Assembly (NCBI GenBank): GCA_015066595.1
Contig: SVNZ01000005.1
Location: 1 to 64,000, forward strand
Direction: 5' to 3'
DNA: 64,000 bases
DNA from: Oscillospiraceae bacterium
Lineage (GTDB): Bacteria > Bacillota > Clostridia > Oscillospirales > Acutalibacteraceae
The notes under the pieces were generated by a model that ran no database searches, was not told the origin of the DNA, and was given only the letters and a program-made list of their open reading frames with translations. This document shows positions 44,412 to 52,550 of this stretch, in pieces; the first letter of the stretch is position 1; every line of letters starts with the position of its first letter. The position numbers and the translations under genes were made by a program.

Positions 44412-44879
44412 ATGAGAATTTTAGTTACATCAGATACCCACGGTGATTTTCACTCGCTAAAACAAGCGATTGATGAGCAAAGAAACGCCGACATCATCAT
44501 TCACTGCGGTGACAGTCGTGGGGAGCTCGATGATATCAGAACACTGTATCCAGACAAAGCTTTTTATGCAGTAAAAGGCAACTGTGACTTTGGTTCAATG
44601 CTCAAAGCTGAAGAAACCATCGTGGTAGAAGGCAAAAAGATATTCATCACTCACGGTCATCTGTATAACGCAAAAATGACGTTGTATCCTTTGTGCCTAA
44701 AAGCAAGAGAAGAAAAAGCCGACATCGTTGTGTTTGGTCATACTCACAACGCTTTGTGTGAATATGACGACGGGCTGTATATTTTAAACCCGGGCTCACT
44801 GCACGGATACAACGCAAGCTATGCGTATATTGATGTGACAGACAAGGGTATTATGACAAATATAGTCAAATTAAAATAA
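44412..44879 (+). CDS. YfcE/MJ0936-family metallophosphoesterase
   Basis: 155 aa. Metal-binding motifs are in order: VTSDTHGD, IHCGDSRGE, KGNCD, ITHGHLY and FGHTHNA. The family has phosphodiesterase activity in vitro; physiological substrate unknown. ATG 44412 follows AGGAG by five bases; an upstream ATG at 44397 has no such site. Confidence 0.92.
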   Translation: MRILVTSDTHGDFHSLKQAIDEQRNADIIIHCGDSRGELDDIRTLYPDKAFYAVKGNCDFGSMLKAEETIVVEGKKIFITHGHLYNAKMTLYPLCLKAREEKADIVVFGHTHNALCEYDDGLYILNPGSLHGYNASYAYIDVTDKGIMTNIVKLK

Positions 44880-44940
44880 ATATAGATTTTCGCTTTATTT
44901 TATGCTATACTTAATTGATATTTAAAAAGGAGGTTGCACG

Positions 44941-45786
44941 ATGGCTGATACTGAGAATAACGTAGCTACAATATTTTCTGGCTTAATAAGCAGCGGTCGT
45001 GTGCCTCACGCTGTGCTAATAGAGGGTGATGAAGGCGCACAACGAGACGAAGCTGTGAAGTACCTCTCTCGCTATGCTGTGTGTTCAGGTGAGAATCGTC
45101 CGTGTGGCACGTGCAAAAACTGCATCAAAGCGTTTATCGGTGGTCATCCTGACATCTACACTCCAAAGCTTTCAGGCAAAACAAATATCATCAGCGTTGA
45201 TGCTGTGCGTGAGCTCATCAAAGACGCAAGCATCATCCCAAACGAAGCAAACACAAAGGTTTTTATACTAAACGATATCGACAAATGTATGTCCGATATA
45301 TCGCAGAACGCTTTTTTAAAAATACTGGAAGAACCTCCACAGAGCACGCTGTTCATTCTGACAGCCCAGAAATCAAAGCGACTGCTTTCTACCATACTTT
45401 CACGAGTTCAGGTCTTTTCGCTGAACAGCAAAAGTGAAACAAACGAAGAAACTGACTCACTTGCAAAAGATATCATCACTGGGATACTCAGTCCCAGCGA
45501 GATAAAGCTTCTCTATGCAACTGCAAAGATAAATTCCAGAGATGTTTTCAAATCTGTTCTACCTGTTGTTTCGGAGTATCTAAGACTGGGACTCAACAAA
45601 TCTGTGGGTAGCGACACAGATAACGATATTGCTAATGCTATCGCAAAAAAACTAACTAAATCAAAAATCATGGCTTTGATAGAGCTTTCTTCAAAAGCTA
45701 TCATAAAAGCAGACCGCAACGTCAACATGAATTTGCTGTGCACTTGGCTTTGCGGAGAATATAGGAGGATTTCATGGCTCAGGTAA
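44941..45786 (+). CDS. holB: DNA polymerase III subunit delta'
   Basis: 281 aa clamp-loader subunit. The zinc module is CSGENRPCGTCKNC; the P-loop position reads EGDEGAQRDEA, so no ATP site, as normal for delta'. QNAFLKILEEPPQSTLFIL and SRVQVF are conserved. A strong AAGGAGG lies before ATG 44941. Overlaps the start of ricT by 13 bases, the usual Firmicutes neighbour. Confidence 0.94.
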   Translation: MADTENNVATIFSGLISSGRVPHAVLIEGDEGAQRDEAVKYLSRYAVCSGENRPCGTCKNCIKAFIGGHPDIYTPKLSGKTNIISVDAVRELIKDASIIPNEANTKVFILNDIDKCMSDISQNAFLKILEEPPQSTLFILTAQKSKRLLSTILSRVQVFSLNSKSETNEETDSLAKDIITGILSPSEIKLLYATAKINSRDVFKSVLPVVSEYLRLGLNKSVGSDTDNDIANAIAKKLTKSKIMALIELSSKAIIKADRNVNMNLLCTWLCGEYRRISWLR

Positions 45787-46640
45787 TCGGCGTAAGATTT
45801 AAAGAGGTCGGTAAGATTTACTACTTTGACCCGATTGATATAAAATTTAATAGCGGTGAATATGTTATCGTAGAGACAGCACGAGGTGTTGAGTGTGGCG
45901 AAGTGGCTACTCCTAATCGTGAAGAAGCTGACGAGAACATTGTTTTTCCGCTGAAAAAGGTCATCAGAAAAGCAACTGATGAAGATATGAAGCGTCTCGA
46001 AGAAAATAAGCTCAAAGAAAAAGATGCGCTGAAAACTTGCGAAAAGCTCGTAGCTCAACACCAACTTGAGATGAAGCTCGTTGATGTTGAATACACCTTC
46101 GATAACTCGAAAATCATGTTCTACTTCACAGCTGACGGACGAGTTGACTTTCGAGCACTGGTCAAAGACCTCGCATCTGTTTTCAAAACACGAATTGAGC
46201 TGAGACAAATCGGCGTGCGAGATGAAGCAAAGATGCTCGGTGGACTCGGCGTGTGCGGAAAGCCTTTCTGCTGTTCAAGCTTTTTGGGCGAGTTTCAGCC
46301 TGTTTCTATCAAGATGGCAAAAGAACAGGGGCTGTCACTCTCTCCTGTGAAAATTTCGGGTACCTGCGGACGACTGATGTGCTGTCTAAAATACGAGCAA
46401 GAAGCGTACACAGATCTCTTAAAACGCACTCCTAAAGTCGGCGCTATCGTCAAGACCCCTATCGGACGTGGACTTGTGGTGGAAAACAACCTACTCACCC
46501 AGACGCTGAAAGTCAAAATGGACAATACCCCTGACGAGGCTGCTCCACAAACCTTCAAGGTGAAAGAAGTCAAGCTTGTCAAGGACGGATACATCAAAGT
46601 CAACAAGAAAGAGCTCGACGAGCTGAAAAACTTGGAATAA
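45774..46640 (+). CDS. ricT: PSP1-domain protein RicT (YaaT)
   Basis: 288 aa. Starts MAQVIGVRFKEVGKIYYFDP; a cysteine-rich stretch (GVCGKPFCCSSFL, GTCGRLMCCLKYEQ) binds iron-sulfur in the RicAFT complex, which affects RNase Y and developmental phosphorelay in Bacillus. Partners RicA and RicF are not in the window. Confidence 0.93.
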   Translation: MAQVIGVRFKEVGKIYYFDPIDIKFNSGEYVIVETARGVECGEVATPNREEADENIVFPLKKVIRKATDEDMKRLEENKLKEKDALKTCEKLVAQHQLEMKLVDVEYTFDNSKIMFYFTADGRVDFRALVKDLASVFKTRIELRQIGVRDEAKMLGGLGVCGKPFCCSSFLGEFQPVSIKMAKEQGLSLSPVKISGTCGRLMCCLKYEQEAYTDLLKRTPKVGAIVKTPIGRGLVVENNLLTQTLKVKMDNTPDEAAPQTFKVKEVKLVKDGYIKVNKKELDELKNLE

Positions 46641-46658
46641 GAAATTTTGACAAAATAA

Positions 46659-46686
46659 TTGATTTTTTTATAAAGTGTGCTACAAT
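46659..46686 (+). promoter_or_regulatory. Promoter of the ferredoxin gene
   Basis: TTGATT (46659-46664), 16-bp spacer, TACAAT (46681-46686). A TTGACA at 46648 is too far from this -10. Confidence 0.55.
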
Positions 46687-46720
46687 ATAGTTGCAACACT
46701 TAACAAGGAGGTTTATCCCA

Positions 46721-46894
46721 ATGGCTTATGTTATCGATAAGGACACATGCATCGGTTGTGGTGCTTGTGCTGATCAGTGCCCATGCGAGGCTATCGCTGA
46801 AGATGATGGCAAGTTTGCTATCGACGCTGACACTTGTGTAGACTGCGGTGCTTGCGCAGGTCAGTGCCCTGTAGAAGCTATCGCTGAGGGTTAA
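46721..46894 (+). CDS. 2[4Fe-4S] ferredoxin
   Basis: 57 aa, clostridial-type electron carrier. Two CxxCxxCxxxCP clusters: CIGCGACADQCP and CVDCGACAGQCP. The first is followed by C-E-A where P-V-E-A is usual, giving one extra cysteine. AAGGAGG lies nine bases before ATG 46721. Single gene with its own promoter and terminator. Confidence 0.97.
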   Translation: MAYVIDKDTCIGCGACADQCPCEAIAEDDGKFAIDADTCVDCGACAGQCPVEAIAEG

Positions 46895-46909
46895 TTTTTA
46901 CTTAATACA

Positions 46910-46938
46910 AAAAGCTCACGGTTTTTCCGTGAGCTTTT
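46910..46938 (+). terminator. Terminator after ferredoxin
   Basis: AAAAGCTCACGG-ttttt-CCGTGAGCTTTT with T tract. Confidence 0.92.
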
Positions 46939-47134
46939 TTGTTTATTTAAGCGCCGAGCACCGAAGCCCTCGAGTTGATGACGGACGAGTTGCAAGTACC
47001 CAAAGGATACACAGTATCCGTCGGGTGGTTGAACGAGTAGGAGTTAATACGAGGAACAGCGTAGGTGAGCGAGGCGTGATATCTTAAGCGTCGAGGCTCG
47101 CAACACTTGTTTTATGTTCCTAAGCTTATTATAT
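46939..47134. other. Non-coding spacer with repeat-like boxes
   Basis: GC-richer than its surroundings and without a gene. AGCACCGA (46957) and AGCCCTCGAGTT (46965) recur at 60456 and 60471, where seven extra bases separate them. A GGATAC-aca-GTATCC hairpin lies near 47011-47025. Possibly a remnant of a small dispersed repeat. Confidence 0.4.
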
Positions 47135-47162
47135 TTGCATAAATGCCGATATATGGTATAAT
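47135..47162 (+). promoter_or_regulatory. Promoter of the trmN6-rsmI-folC run
   Basis: TTGCAT (47135-47140), 16-bp spacer, perfect TATAAT (47157-47162), 26 bp before ATG 47188. Confidence 0.72.
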
Positions 47163-47187
47163 TAAATTCAGCTTGTGAGGTGATACA

Positions 47188-47946
47188 ATGCTCAAAGTCA
47201 ACGAACGACTTGAACCACTTGGAAACAAAGTGGAAATCATAGTAAATGACACACACCACTTTTCGACAGACACGATACTGCTGTCCCATTTTGCAAGTCC
47301 AAAAAGCTCTGACTGTGTGATTGAGCTGGGCACTGGCTGTGGCACTATACCACTTTTGTGGTGCAGAGAACACTCTATAAAAGAACTCATTGCTGTTGAT
47401 ATTCAAGAAGACGCTATTGATATGCTCAAAAGAAGTATCGCTCACAATGAGCAAAACGGACTTATTAACTGCAGTTGTATCACACCACTTCGCTCTGATT
47501 TGAAAGACTTAAAAGGCAAATGCGAGTTCGGTCATTTCAACGTTGTTGTGTGTAACCCTCCATACAAGCTCAGTGGCAGTGGCATCAAAAACCCCGAACA
47601 ACAAAAAACCGTCGCTCGACACGAAGAATCATGTACGCTCGACGATATCTGCGAAGCCGCCTCAAAGCTGTTGCAGTTTTCGGGCAGATTTTGTATCTGT
47701 CAGCGCCCCGAACGCCTTGCTGATGTGATGGAAAGTATGCGAAAATTTGATATCGAACCAAAGCGACTGCGACTTGTTCAGCAAAGGCTACAAAAAGAGC
47801 CAAAGCTGTTTTTGCTCGAAGGAAGGTACAAAGGCAACAAAGGCTTTATGCAGGTTATGCCGACTCTTTTCATCGAAGACGAGCACGGCGACTTCTCACA
47901 CGAAATGAAAGAAATCTACGGTTTATATAAAGAAGGTAGGATATGA
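47188..47946 (+). CDS. TrmN6-like tRNA (adenine-N6) methyltransferase
   Basis: 252 aa SAM-dependent methyltransferase. SAM loop IELGTGCGTIPLL and catalytic NPPY in VVCNPPYKLSG. Matches the YabB/TrmN6 family that methylates A37 of tRNA1(Val); the link with rsmI directly downstream (4-base overlap, ATGA) is also seen in Bacillus. GAGGTG before ATG. Confidence 0.9.
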   Translation: MLKVNERLEPLGNKVEIIVNDTHHFSTDTILLSHFASPKSSDCVIELGTGCGTIPLLWCREHSIKELIAVDIQEDAIDMLKRSIAHNEQNGLINCSCITPLRSDLKDLKGKCEFGHFNVVVCNPPYKLSGSGIKNPEQQKTVARHEESCTLDDICEAASKLLQFSGRFCICQRPERLADVMESMRKFDIEPKRLRLVQQRLQKEPKLFLLEGRYKGNKGFMQVMPTLFIEDEHGDFSHEMKEIYGLYKEGRI

Positions 47947-48761
47947 GCACATTATATGTAGTAGGAACTCCGATAGGAAACCTAGGCGATATGTCACCTC
48001 GTGCGATAGAAACGCTTGAACAGGTTGATTTCATCGCTGCAGAAGACACACGAGTCACCTTAAAGCTACTCAATCACTTCGGCATCAAAAAACCGATGGT
48101 GAGCTACTTTGAACACAACAAGGAATATCGTGGACAGATAATCTGTGACCGAATAAGAGCTGGCGAAAGCTGTGCTATCGTGACAGACGCAGGCATGCCG
48201 TGCATCTCTGATCCCGGTGAGCTGCTTATAAAGCAGTGCGAAGAATACTCCATCAAAACCGTTGTCGTACCGGGTCCGTCTGCTGTTATATCGGCTCTTT
48301 GTGTGTCGGGGCTCAGCACAGGTCGATTCTGTTTTGAGGGCTTTTTGTCAGTGAACAAAAAAAGTCGTTTTGACCACCTTGAAAAGCTACTTCACGAAGA
48401 ACGCACAATGATTTTCTACGAAGCTCCGCACAAGCTACCAAACACCCTGAAAGATCTCTACGACTTTTTCGGAGAGCGTAAGCTCACTATCGCACGTGAG
48501 CTCACAAAACTCCACGAAGAGATAATCCGCACCACCACAAAAAAGGCGGTTGAACTCTATGTAGATAATCCGCTCAAAGGCGAAATCGTGCTCATCTTAG
48601 AGGGCAAAGTAGCTGAAAAAGAAAGTGAATATACACTAAAAGATGCGGTAGAAATCGCAGAAAAGCTCATCAAAGACGGACTCAAACCAACAGACGCCGC
48701 AAAAGAAGCTTCAAAAATCACAAAAATACGCAAAAACGATATATATAAGGAACTTATCTGA
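47943..48761 (+). CDS. rsmI: 16S rRNA (cytidine-1402-2'-O)-methyltransferase
   Basis: 272 aa tetrapyrrole-methylase-fold enzyme. VVGTPIGNLGDMSPRAIETL, AAEDTRVT and TDAGMPCISDPG are diagnostic of RsmI. Its C-terminal region has the short helical HTH-like extension. folC starts two bases after the stop. Confidence 0.96.
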   Translation: MSTLYVVGTPIGNLGDMSPRAIETLEQVDFIAAEDTRVTLKLLNHFGIKKPMVSYFEHNKEYRGQIICDRIRAGESCAIVTDAGMPCISDPGELLIKQCEEYSIKTVVVPGPSAVISALCVSGLSTGRFCFEGFLSVNKKSRFDHLEKLLHEERTMIFYEAPHKLPNTLKDLYDFFGERKLTIARELTKLHEEIIRTTTKKAVELYVDNPLKGEIVLILEGKVAEKESEYTLKDAVEIAEKLIKDGLKPTDAAKEASKITKIRKNDIYKELI

Positions 48762-48763
48762 AA

Positions 48764-50050
48764 ATGACATACGAACAAGCACTAGAAAAAATACACTCAC
48801 TTGACAAGTTCGGTTCTCGTCCGGGACTTCAGCGCATACAAAAGCTGTTTTCAATGCTAGGCGATGATTTGCTAGAGCAAAAATTTATACATGTAGCCGG
48901 TACTAACGGAAAAGGATCTGTATGCCAGATGCTCTCAAATGTTCTAAGAGAAAGCGGATACAAAACAGGACTTTTTATTTCACCGTATATCACCAACTTT
49001 TTAGAACGTGTGCAGATAAACAACGAAATGATAGAAAAGCGTGAGCTGTGCGATGCGGTTGAGCACCTGTCACCTATGCTCGATACGCTGAATGAACAGG
49101 GTATCATCATCACAGAATTTGAATTTCTCACTGCACTTGCTTTTTATGTTTTCAAGAAAAACGGATGTGACATCATCGTGTGCGAGACAGGACTCGGCGG
49201 ACTGCTCGACAGCACAAACCTCATCAAAAAACCACTGTGCTCCGTGCTGACAAAAATCGACCTCGACCACACTGCGATATTGGGCGATACCATAGAGCTC
49301 ATTACAGAGCAAAAATGCGGTATTATAAAGAGCGACTCCATCACAGTGACATCAAGTCAAAATGATGTGAGCCTTGAAATCATCAAAGAAACTGCAAAAG
49401 CTAAAAACAACAAGCTCTATCTAGCTGATGATATTGAGTTTTCTGACATAATTTTGAGCTGTGATGGCTGTGAGTTTTCTTACGATAACAAAAAGCTTTC
49501 TATCCCGCTTGTTGGTGAACACCAGCTCCAGAACGCAAAAACCGCTATATGTACATTAAGCGCACTCAAAGAAAACAGTATCATAGACTTTACTGATGAC
49601 AATTTGAAAAACGGCTTTAAAAATGCATGCAATCCTGCTCGTTTTGAACTGATGTCAAAATCGCCTATAGTCTTTTTGGACGGTGCTCATAATGTAAACG
49701 GTATCTCGGCGTTTAAAAACGCAGTAGAACGCTTTACAGAGCAAAAGAGAGTACTACTCATAGGTATGCTCAAGGATAAAGATGTAGAAAATGCTATTGA
49801 GCTCATAAAAGACATGTTTGACATAGTAGTAGTCACCGATGTACCTAATATACGCAACATGGACTGCTACGAGCTTGCTGATGTATGCAAGCGATATTTT
49901 GAAAATGTTGTTATAAGCTCCACCCCACAAGTTGCTTTTGACTTAGCACTTAACATCGCAAAAGATAACGAATATGCACTTTGTATCTGTGGTTCACTTT
50001 ATCTTGCGGGTGAGCTTCGACCATATATAATAGAAAAGCTCAACAACTGA
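48764..50050 (+). CDS. folC: Folylpolyglutamate/dihydrofolate synthase
   Basis: 428 aa Mur-ligase-fold enzyme adding glutamates to folates. P-loop VAGTNGKGSV, FEFLTALAFYVF, and ETGLGGLLDSTNLI are typical; AHNVNG in the C-terminal domain binds the glutamate. A hairpin terminator lies between it and the spoIIA operon. Confidence 0.95.
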   Translation: MTYEQALEKIHSLDKFGSRPGLQRIQKLFSMLGDDLLEQKFIHVAGTNGKGSVCQMLSNVLRESGYKTGLFISPYITNFLERVQINNEMIEKRELCDAVEHLSPMLDTLNEQGIIITEFEFLTALAFYVFKKNGCDIIVCETGLGGLLDSTNLIKKPLCSVLTKIDLDHTAILGDTIELITEQKCGIIKSDSITVTSSQNDVSLEIIKETAKAKNNKLYLADDIEFSDIILSCDGCEFSYDNKKLSIPLVGEHQLQNAKTAICTLSALKENSIIDFTDDNLKNGFKNACNPARFELMSKSPIVFLDGAHNVNGISAFKNAVERFTEQKRVLLIGMLKDKDVENAIELIKDMFDIVVVTDVPNIRNMDCYELADVCKRYFENVVISSTPQVAFDLALNIAKDNEYALCICGSLYLAGELRPYIIEKLNN

Positions 50051-50085
50051 TGCTTTGCGACAACTGAATAAAACAAAGTTTTTGT

Positions 50086-50121
50086 ACCTATACTTATATG
50101 ATATGAGTATAGGTATTTTTT
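50086..50121 (+). terminator. Terminator after folC
   Basis: Perfect arms ACCTATACT / AGTATAGGT extended by a few pairs, then ATTTTTTATT. It lies 15-50 bases before the SpoIIAA start, so it could also influence that operon's leader. Confidence 0.75.
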
Positions 50122-50137
50122 ATTGGGAAGTGAAAAA

Positions 50138-50443
50138 ATGGTAGTAGAAACACAGTACGAAGATAACATTCTCACAGCAAAGCTGTACGGTGAAATAGAC
50201 CATCACCAAGCACCGATGATAAGAAACAAAATCGACGGTCAGACCGAAAGCCTGCGTCCAAAAGAGCTCCACCTTGATTTTTCGGGTGTGTCGTTTATGG
50301 ACAGCTCAGGAATAGGGCTTATCATGGGACGATATCGTCAGGTGTCACTCATCGGCGGAAGTTTGAAAGTAATAAACGTGCCGAAAAGGCTCCAAAAAAT
50401 CATAGGGCTGTCAGGCATTGATACACTGGGGGTGCTCAAATGA
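50138..50443 (+). CDS. spoIIAA: Anti-sigma F factor antagonist SpoIIAA
   Basis: 101-aa STAS-domain protein. The phosphorylation loop is FMDSSGIGLIMGRY (Ser56-Ser57). Unphosphorylated SpoIIAA releases sigma-F from SpoIIAB in the forespore. ATG 50138 has GGGAAGTG upstream. Its stop overlaps the spoIIAB start by four bases. Confidence 0.95.
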   Translation: MVVETQYEDNILTAKLYGEIDHHQAPMIRNKIDGQTESLRPKELHLDFSGVSFMDSSGIGLIMGRYRQVSLIGGSLKVINVPKRLQKIIGLSGIDTLGVLK

Positions 50444-50883
50444 ATATTGTAAATGAACTGAATTTAAGCTTTATATCAAAAAGCACAAACGAAAGCTTTG
50501 CACGTGCAGCTGTATCGGCTTTCATACTCTGCTTGGACCCAACGATAGCACAGCTTTCTGACATAAAAACCGCTGTATCCGAAGCGGTGACAAACTGCAT
50601 CGTGCACGCCTACCCTGACACAGTAGGCACTATCTACATAAACGTAAAGATAACCGACCACAACAAAGTCATAGTAAAAGTGCGTGACAAAGGAGTCGGC
50701 ATAGAAAATATTGAACAGGCGATGGAACCGCTTTTTACAACATCGTCGCAGGAGCGTGCAGGGCTTGGGTTTGCTGTGATGCAAAGCTTTATGGATAACA
50801 TAAAAGTACGTTCAAAAGTCGGCACAGGCACCTCGGTCACAATGGAAAAAACACTCTATCACACAAACTATGACAAGAGATGA
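50440..50883 (+). CDS. spoIIAB: Anti-sigma F factor SpoIIAB
   Basis: 147-aa GHKL kinase. N box DIKTAVSEAVTNCIVHAYPD, G1 KVRDKGVGI, G2 ERAGLGFAVMQSFMD. It binds and inhibits sigma-F and phosphorylates SpoIIAA. Overlaps sigF by 14 bases. Confidence 0.96.
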   Translation: MNIVNELNLSFISKSTNESFARAAVSAFILCLDPTIAQLSDIKTAVSEAVTNCIVHAYPDTVGTIYINVKITDHNKVIVKVRDKGVGIENIEQAMEPLFTTSSQERAGLGFAVMQSFMDNIKVRSKVGTGTSVTMEKTLYHTNYDKR

Positions 50884-51520
50884 ACTGATTGAAAAAAACT
50901 TGGGACTGGTACACTCGTGTGCTAAAAAATTCATCGGCAAAGGTATCGAATATGACGATCTGTATTCATCAGGCTGTGTCGGGCTGATAAAAGCTATCGA
51001 CAATTTTGATGAGTCGCTGGGCTTTAAGCTATCGACATATGCAGTGCCCGTGATACTCGGCGAGATAAAAAGGCTTTTTCGTGATGGCGGTATGATAAAA
51101 GTCTCCAGAAGCTTAAAAGAGCTGTCGCTCAAAGCGACAAAAATCGCCGACGAATACAAAAAAGAACATAGTAGTGATATTCCTATTTCCGAGCTTGCCA
51201 AAATGCTCAATACAGATGTGTACAAAGCGAGCGAAGCGTTGTCGGTCAGCACTCCTGTAATGTCGCTGACCGCTCACAGCGAAGACGGTGAAAGAGAGCT
51301 CGATGTGCCCACCGTATCAGTAGAAGACTCGCTGATAGAAAAACTGTCGCTATTTGATATCATCAAAACACTCGAAAAGTCTGACAGAGAACTCATCGCT
51401 TTGCGGTACTTCAAGCACAAAACCCAAGTCGACACGGCAAAAGCGCTTGGGCTGACCCAAGTGCAGGTATCAAGAAGAGAAAAGAAAATACTGAGCATCA
51501 TGCGACAAAAGCTCATATAA
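50870..51520 (+). CDS. sigF: RNA polymerase sigma-F factor
   Basis: 216 aa. Region 2 (YDDLYSSGCVGLIKAIDNFD, KLSTYAVPVILGEIKRLFRD), region 3 and region 4 (VDTAKALGLTQVQVSRREKK) are complete. Third gene of the spoIIA operon, so the organism carries forespore control genes. Confidence 0.95.
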   Translation: MTRDELIEKNLGLVHSCAKKFIGKGIEYDDLYSSGCVGLIKAIDNFDESLGFKLSTYAVPVILGEIKRLFRDGGMIKVSRSLKELSLKATKIADEYKKEHSSDIPISELAKMLNTDVYKASEALSVSTPVMSLTAHSEDGERELDVPTVSVEDSLIEKLSLFDIIKTLEKSDRELIALRYFKHKTQVDTAKALGLTQVQVSRREKKILSIMRQKLI

Positions 51521-51549
51521 AAAAGGCTGTTCATTTTGAACAGCCTTTT
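51521..51549. terminator. Bidirectional terminator, sigF / metA
   Basis: Perfect stem AAAAGGCTGTTCA / TGAACAGCCTTTT with a TTT loop. Confidence 0.92.
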
Positions 51550-51563
51550 GCTTTATTTATTCA

Positions 51564-52508
51564 TCATTTTCGTGACTCATCATCGTACATTTTTTTGAGA
51601 TCTTCCAGGTCGTACGGTGTCTGCTGATACAGATAGTAGTTGAGCCAGTTGTAGTAAAGCAGTGCTGCACTACTGCGCCAGCACATGACAGGTTTCTTGG
51701 TGACATCGTTGTTCGGGAAATAGTTGTACGGAATCTCGGGATTGAGGCCCTTGTTCTTGTCCCTGTAGTACTCGTTAGCGAGGGTGTCGACATCATACTC
51801 AAAGTGACCGAGTATGAAGAACTGTCTGCCGTTTTTGTTGCAGACAATAGACACGCCTGTGGTATCCCCTGCAGCCAGAATCTCGAGTTCTTCAATATGC
51901 TGCAAATCATTGTGGTTGACACCTGTGTTGCGAGAATGGGGACAATAAAACTCATCGTCAAAACCACGCAGCAGCGGGTGCAACGGATTCAGCGGACGAT
52001 GGCGATACACACCGCTTAGTTTCTTATCATAGGTGACTTTGCCGATACCGTAGTGGTGGTACAGCCCTGCCTGTGCGCCCCAACAAATAAAGAAGGTAGA
52101 GTACACATTTTTCTTAGCCCAGTCAAAAACTTGAGTAAGTTCGTCCCAGTAGTCAACTTCTTCAAAATCGAGTAGCTCTACCGGAGCTCCTGTCACAATC
52201 ATACCATCAAACTTCTGATCTTTTATCTCATCAAAAGTTTTGTAAAAAGTGGTCAGATGCTTTTTAGATGTGTTTTTTGACTGGTGAGTAGCCATCTGTA
52301 ACAGTTCAATATCAACCTGAAGCGGAGAGTTGCCGAGCAATCTAAGCAGTTGTGTTTCAGTCACGATTTTTGTCGGCATGAGGTTGACTATGATGATTTT
52401 AAGTGGACGGATGTCCTGTGTCATAGCTCGCTTTTCAGGCATAACAAAGATGTTCTCTGACTCAAGTATCTTTGTAGCTGGCAAATCGTTTTTGACTTTA
52501 ATCGGCAT
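51564..52508 (-). CDS. metA: Homoserine O-acetyltransferase (MetA/HTS family)
   Basis: 314 aa; activates homoserine for methionine synthesis. Catalytic Cys142 in FFICWGAQAGLYHHYG and His in ILGHFEYD are present. Residue 111 is Glu (TGAPVE), the residue reported to select acetyl-CoA over succinyl-CoA in this family, where E. coli has Gly. So acetyl transfer is inferred. 42 bases downstream of proS on the same strand; no SAM riboswitch or S-box seen in that gap. Confidence 0.94.
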   Translation of the reverse strand: MPIKVKNDLPATKILESENIFVMPEKRAMTQDIRPLKIIIVNLMPTKIVTETQLLRLLGNSPLQVDIELLQMATHQSKNTSKKHLTTFYKTFDEIKDQKFDGMIVTGAPVELLDFEEVDYWDELTQVFDWAKKNVYSTFFICWGAQAGLYHHYGIGKVTYDKKLSGVYRHRPLNPLHPLLRGFDDEFYCPHSRNTGVNHNDLQHIEELEILAAGDTTGVSIVCNKNGRQFFILGHFEYDVDTLANEYYRDKNKGLNPEIPYNYFPNNDVTKKPVMCWRSSAALLYYNWLNYYLYQQTPYDLEDLKKMYDDESRK

Positions 52509-52550
52509 ATCACCGCCTCCTTTTCAAAAAATTTATATAGTTATATGGTA

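Noticed and set aside
45513-46208. 231-codon open frame on the minus strand
   Set aside because: It lies fully antisense to holB and ricT, both of which have strong family motifs, and its translation (Cys/Phe-rich, low complexity) has no ribosome site of note.
47044-47187. Open frame or tRNA-like element in the ferredoxin-trmN6 spacer
   Set aside because: No cloverleaf can be drawn, and the minus-strand frame there is antisense to the methyltransferase start.
51557-51967. 136-codon minus-strand frame rich in Thr/Ser/Arg
   Set aside because: Same strand but a different frame inside metA, whose catalytic residues and length are complete.
52509-52550. SAM-dependent riboswitch before metA
   Set aside because: The gap to proS is only 42 nt, too short for an S-box aptamer, and has no conserved parts.
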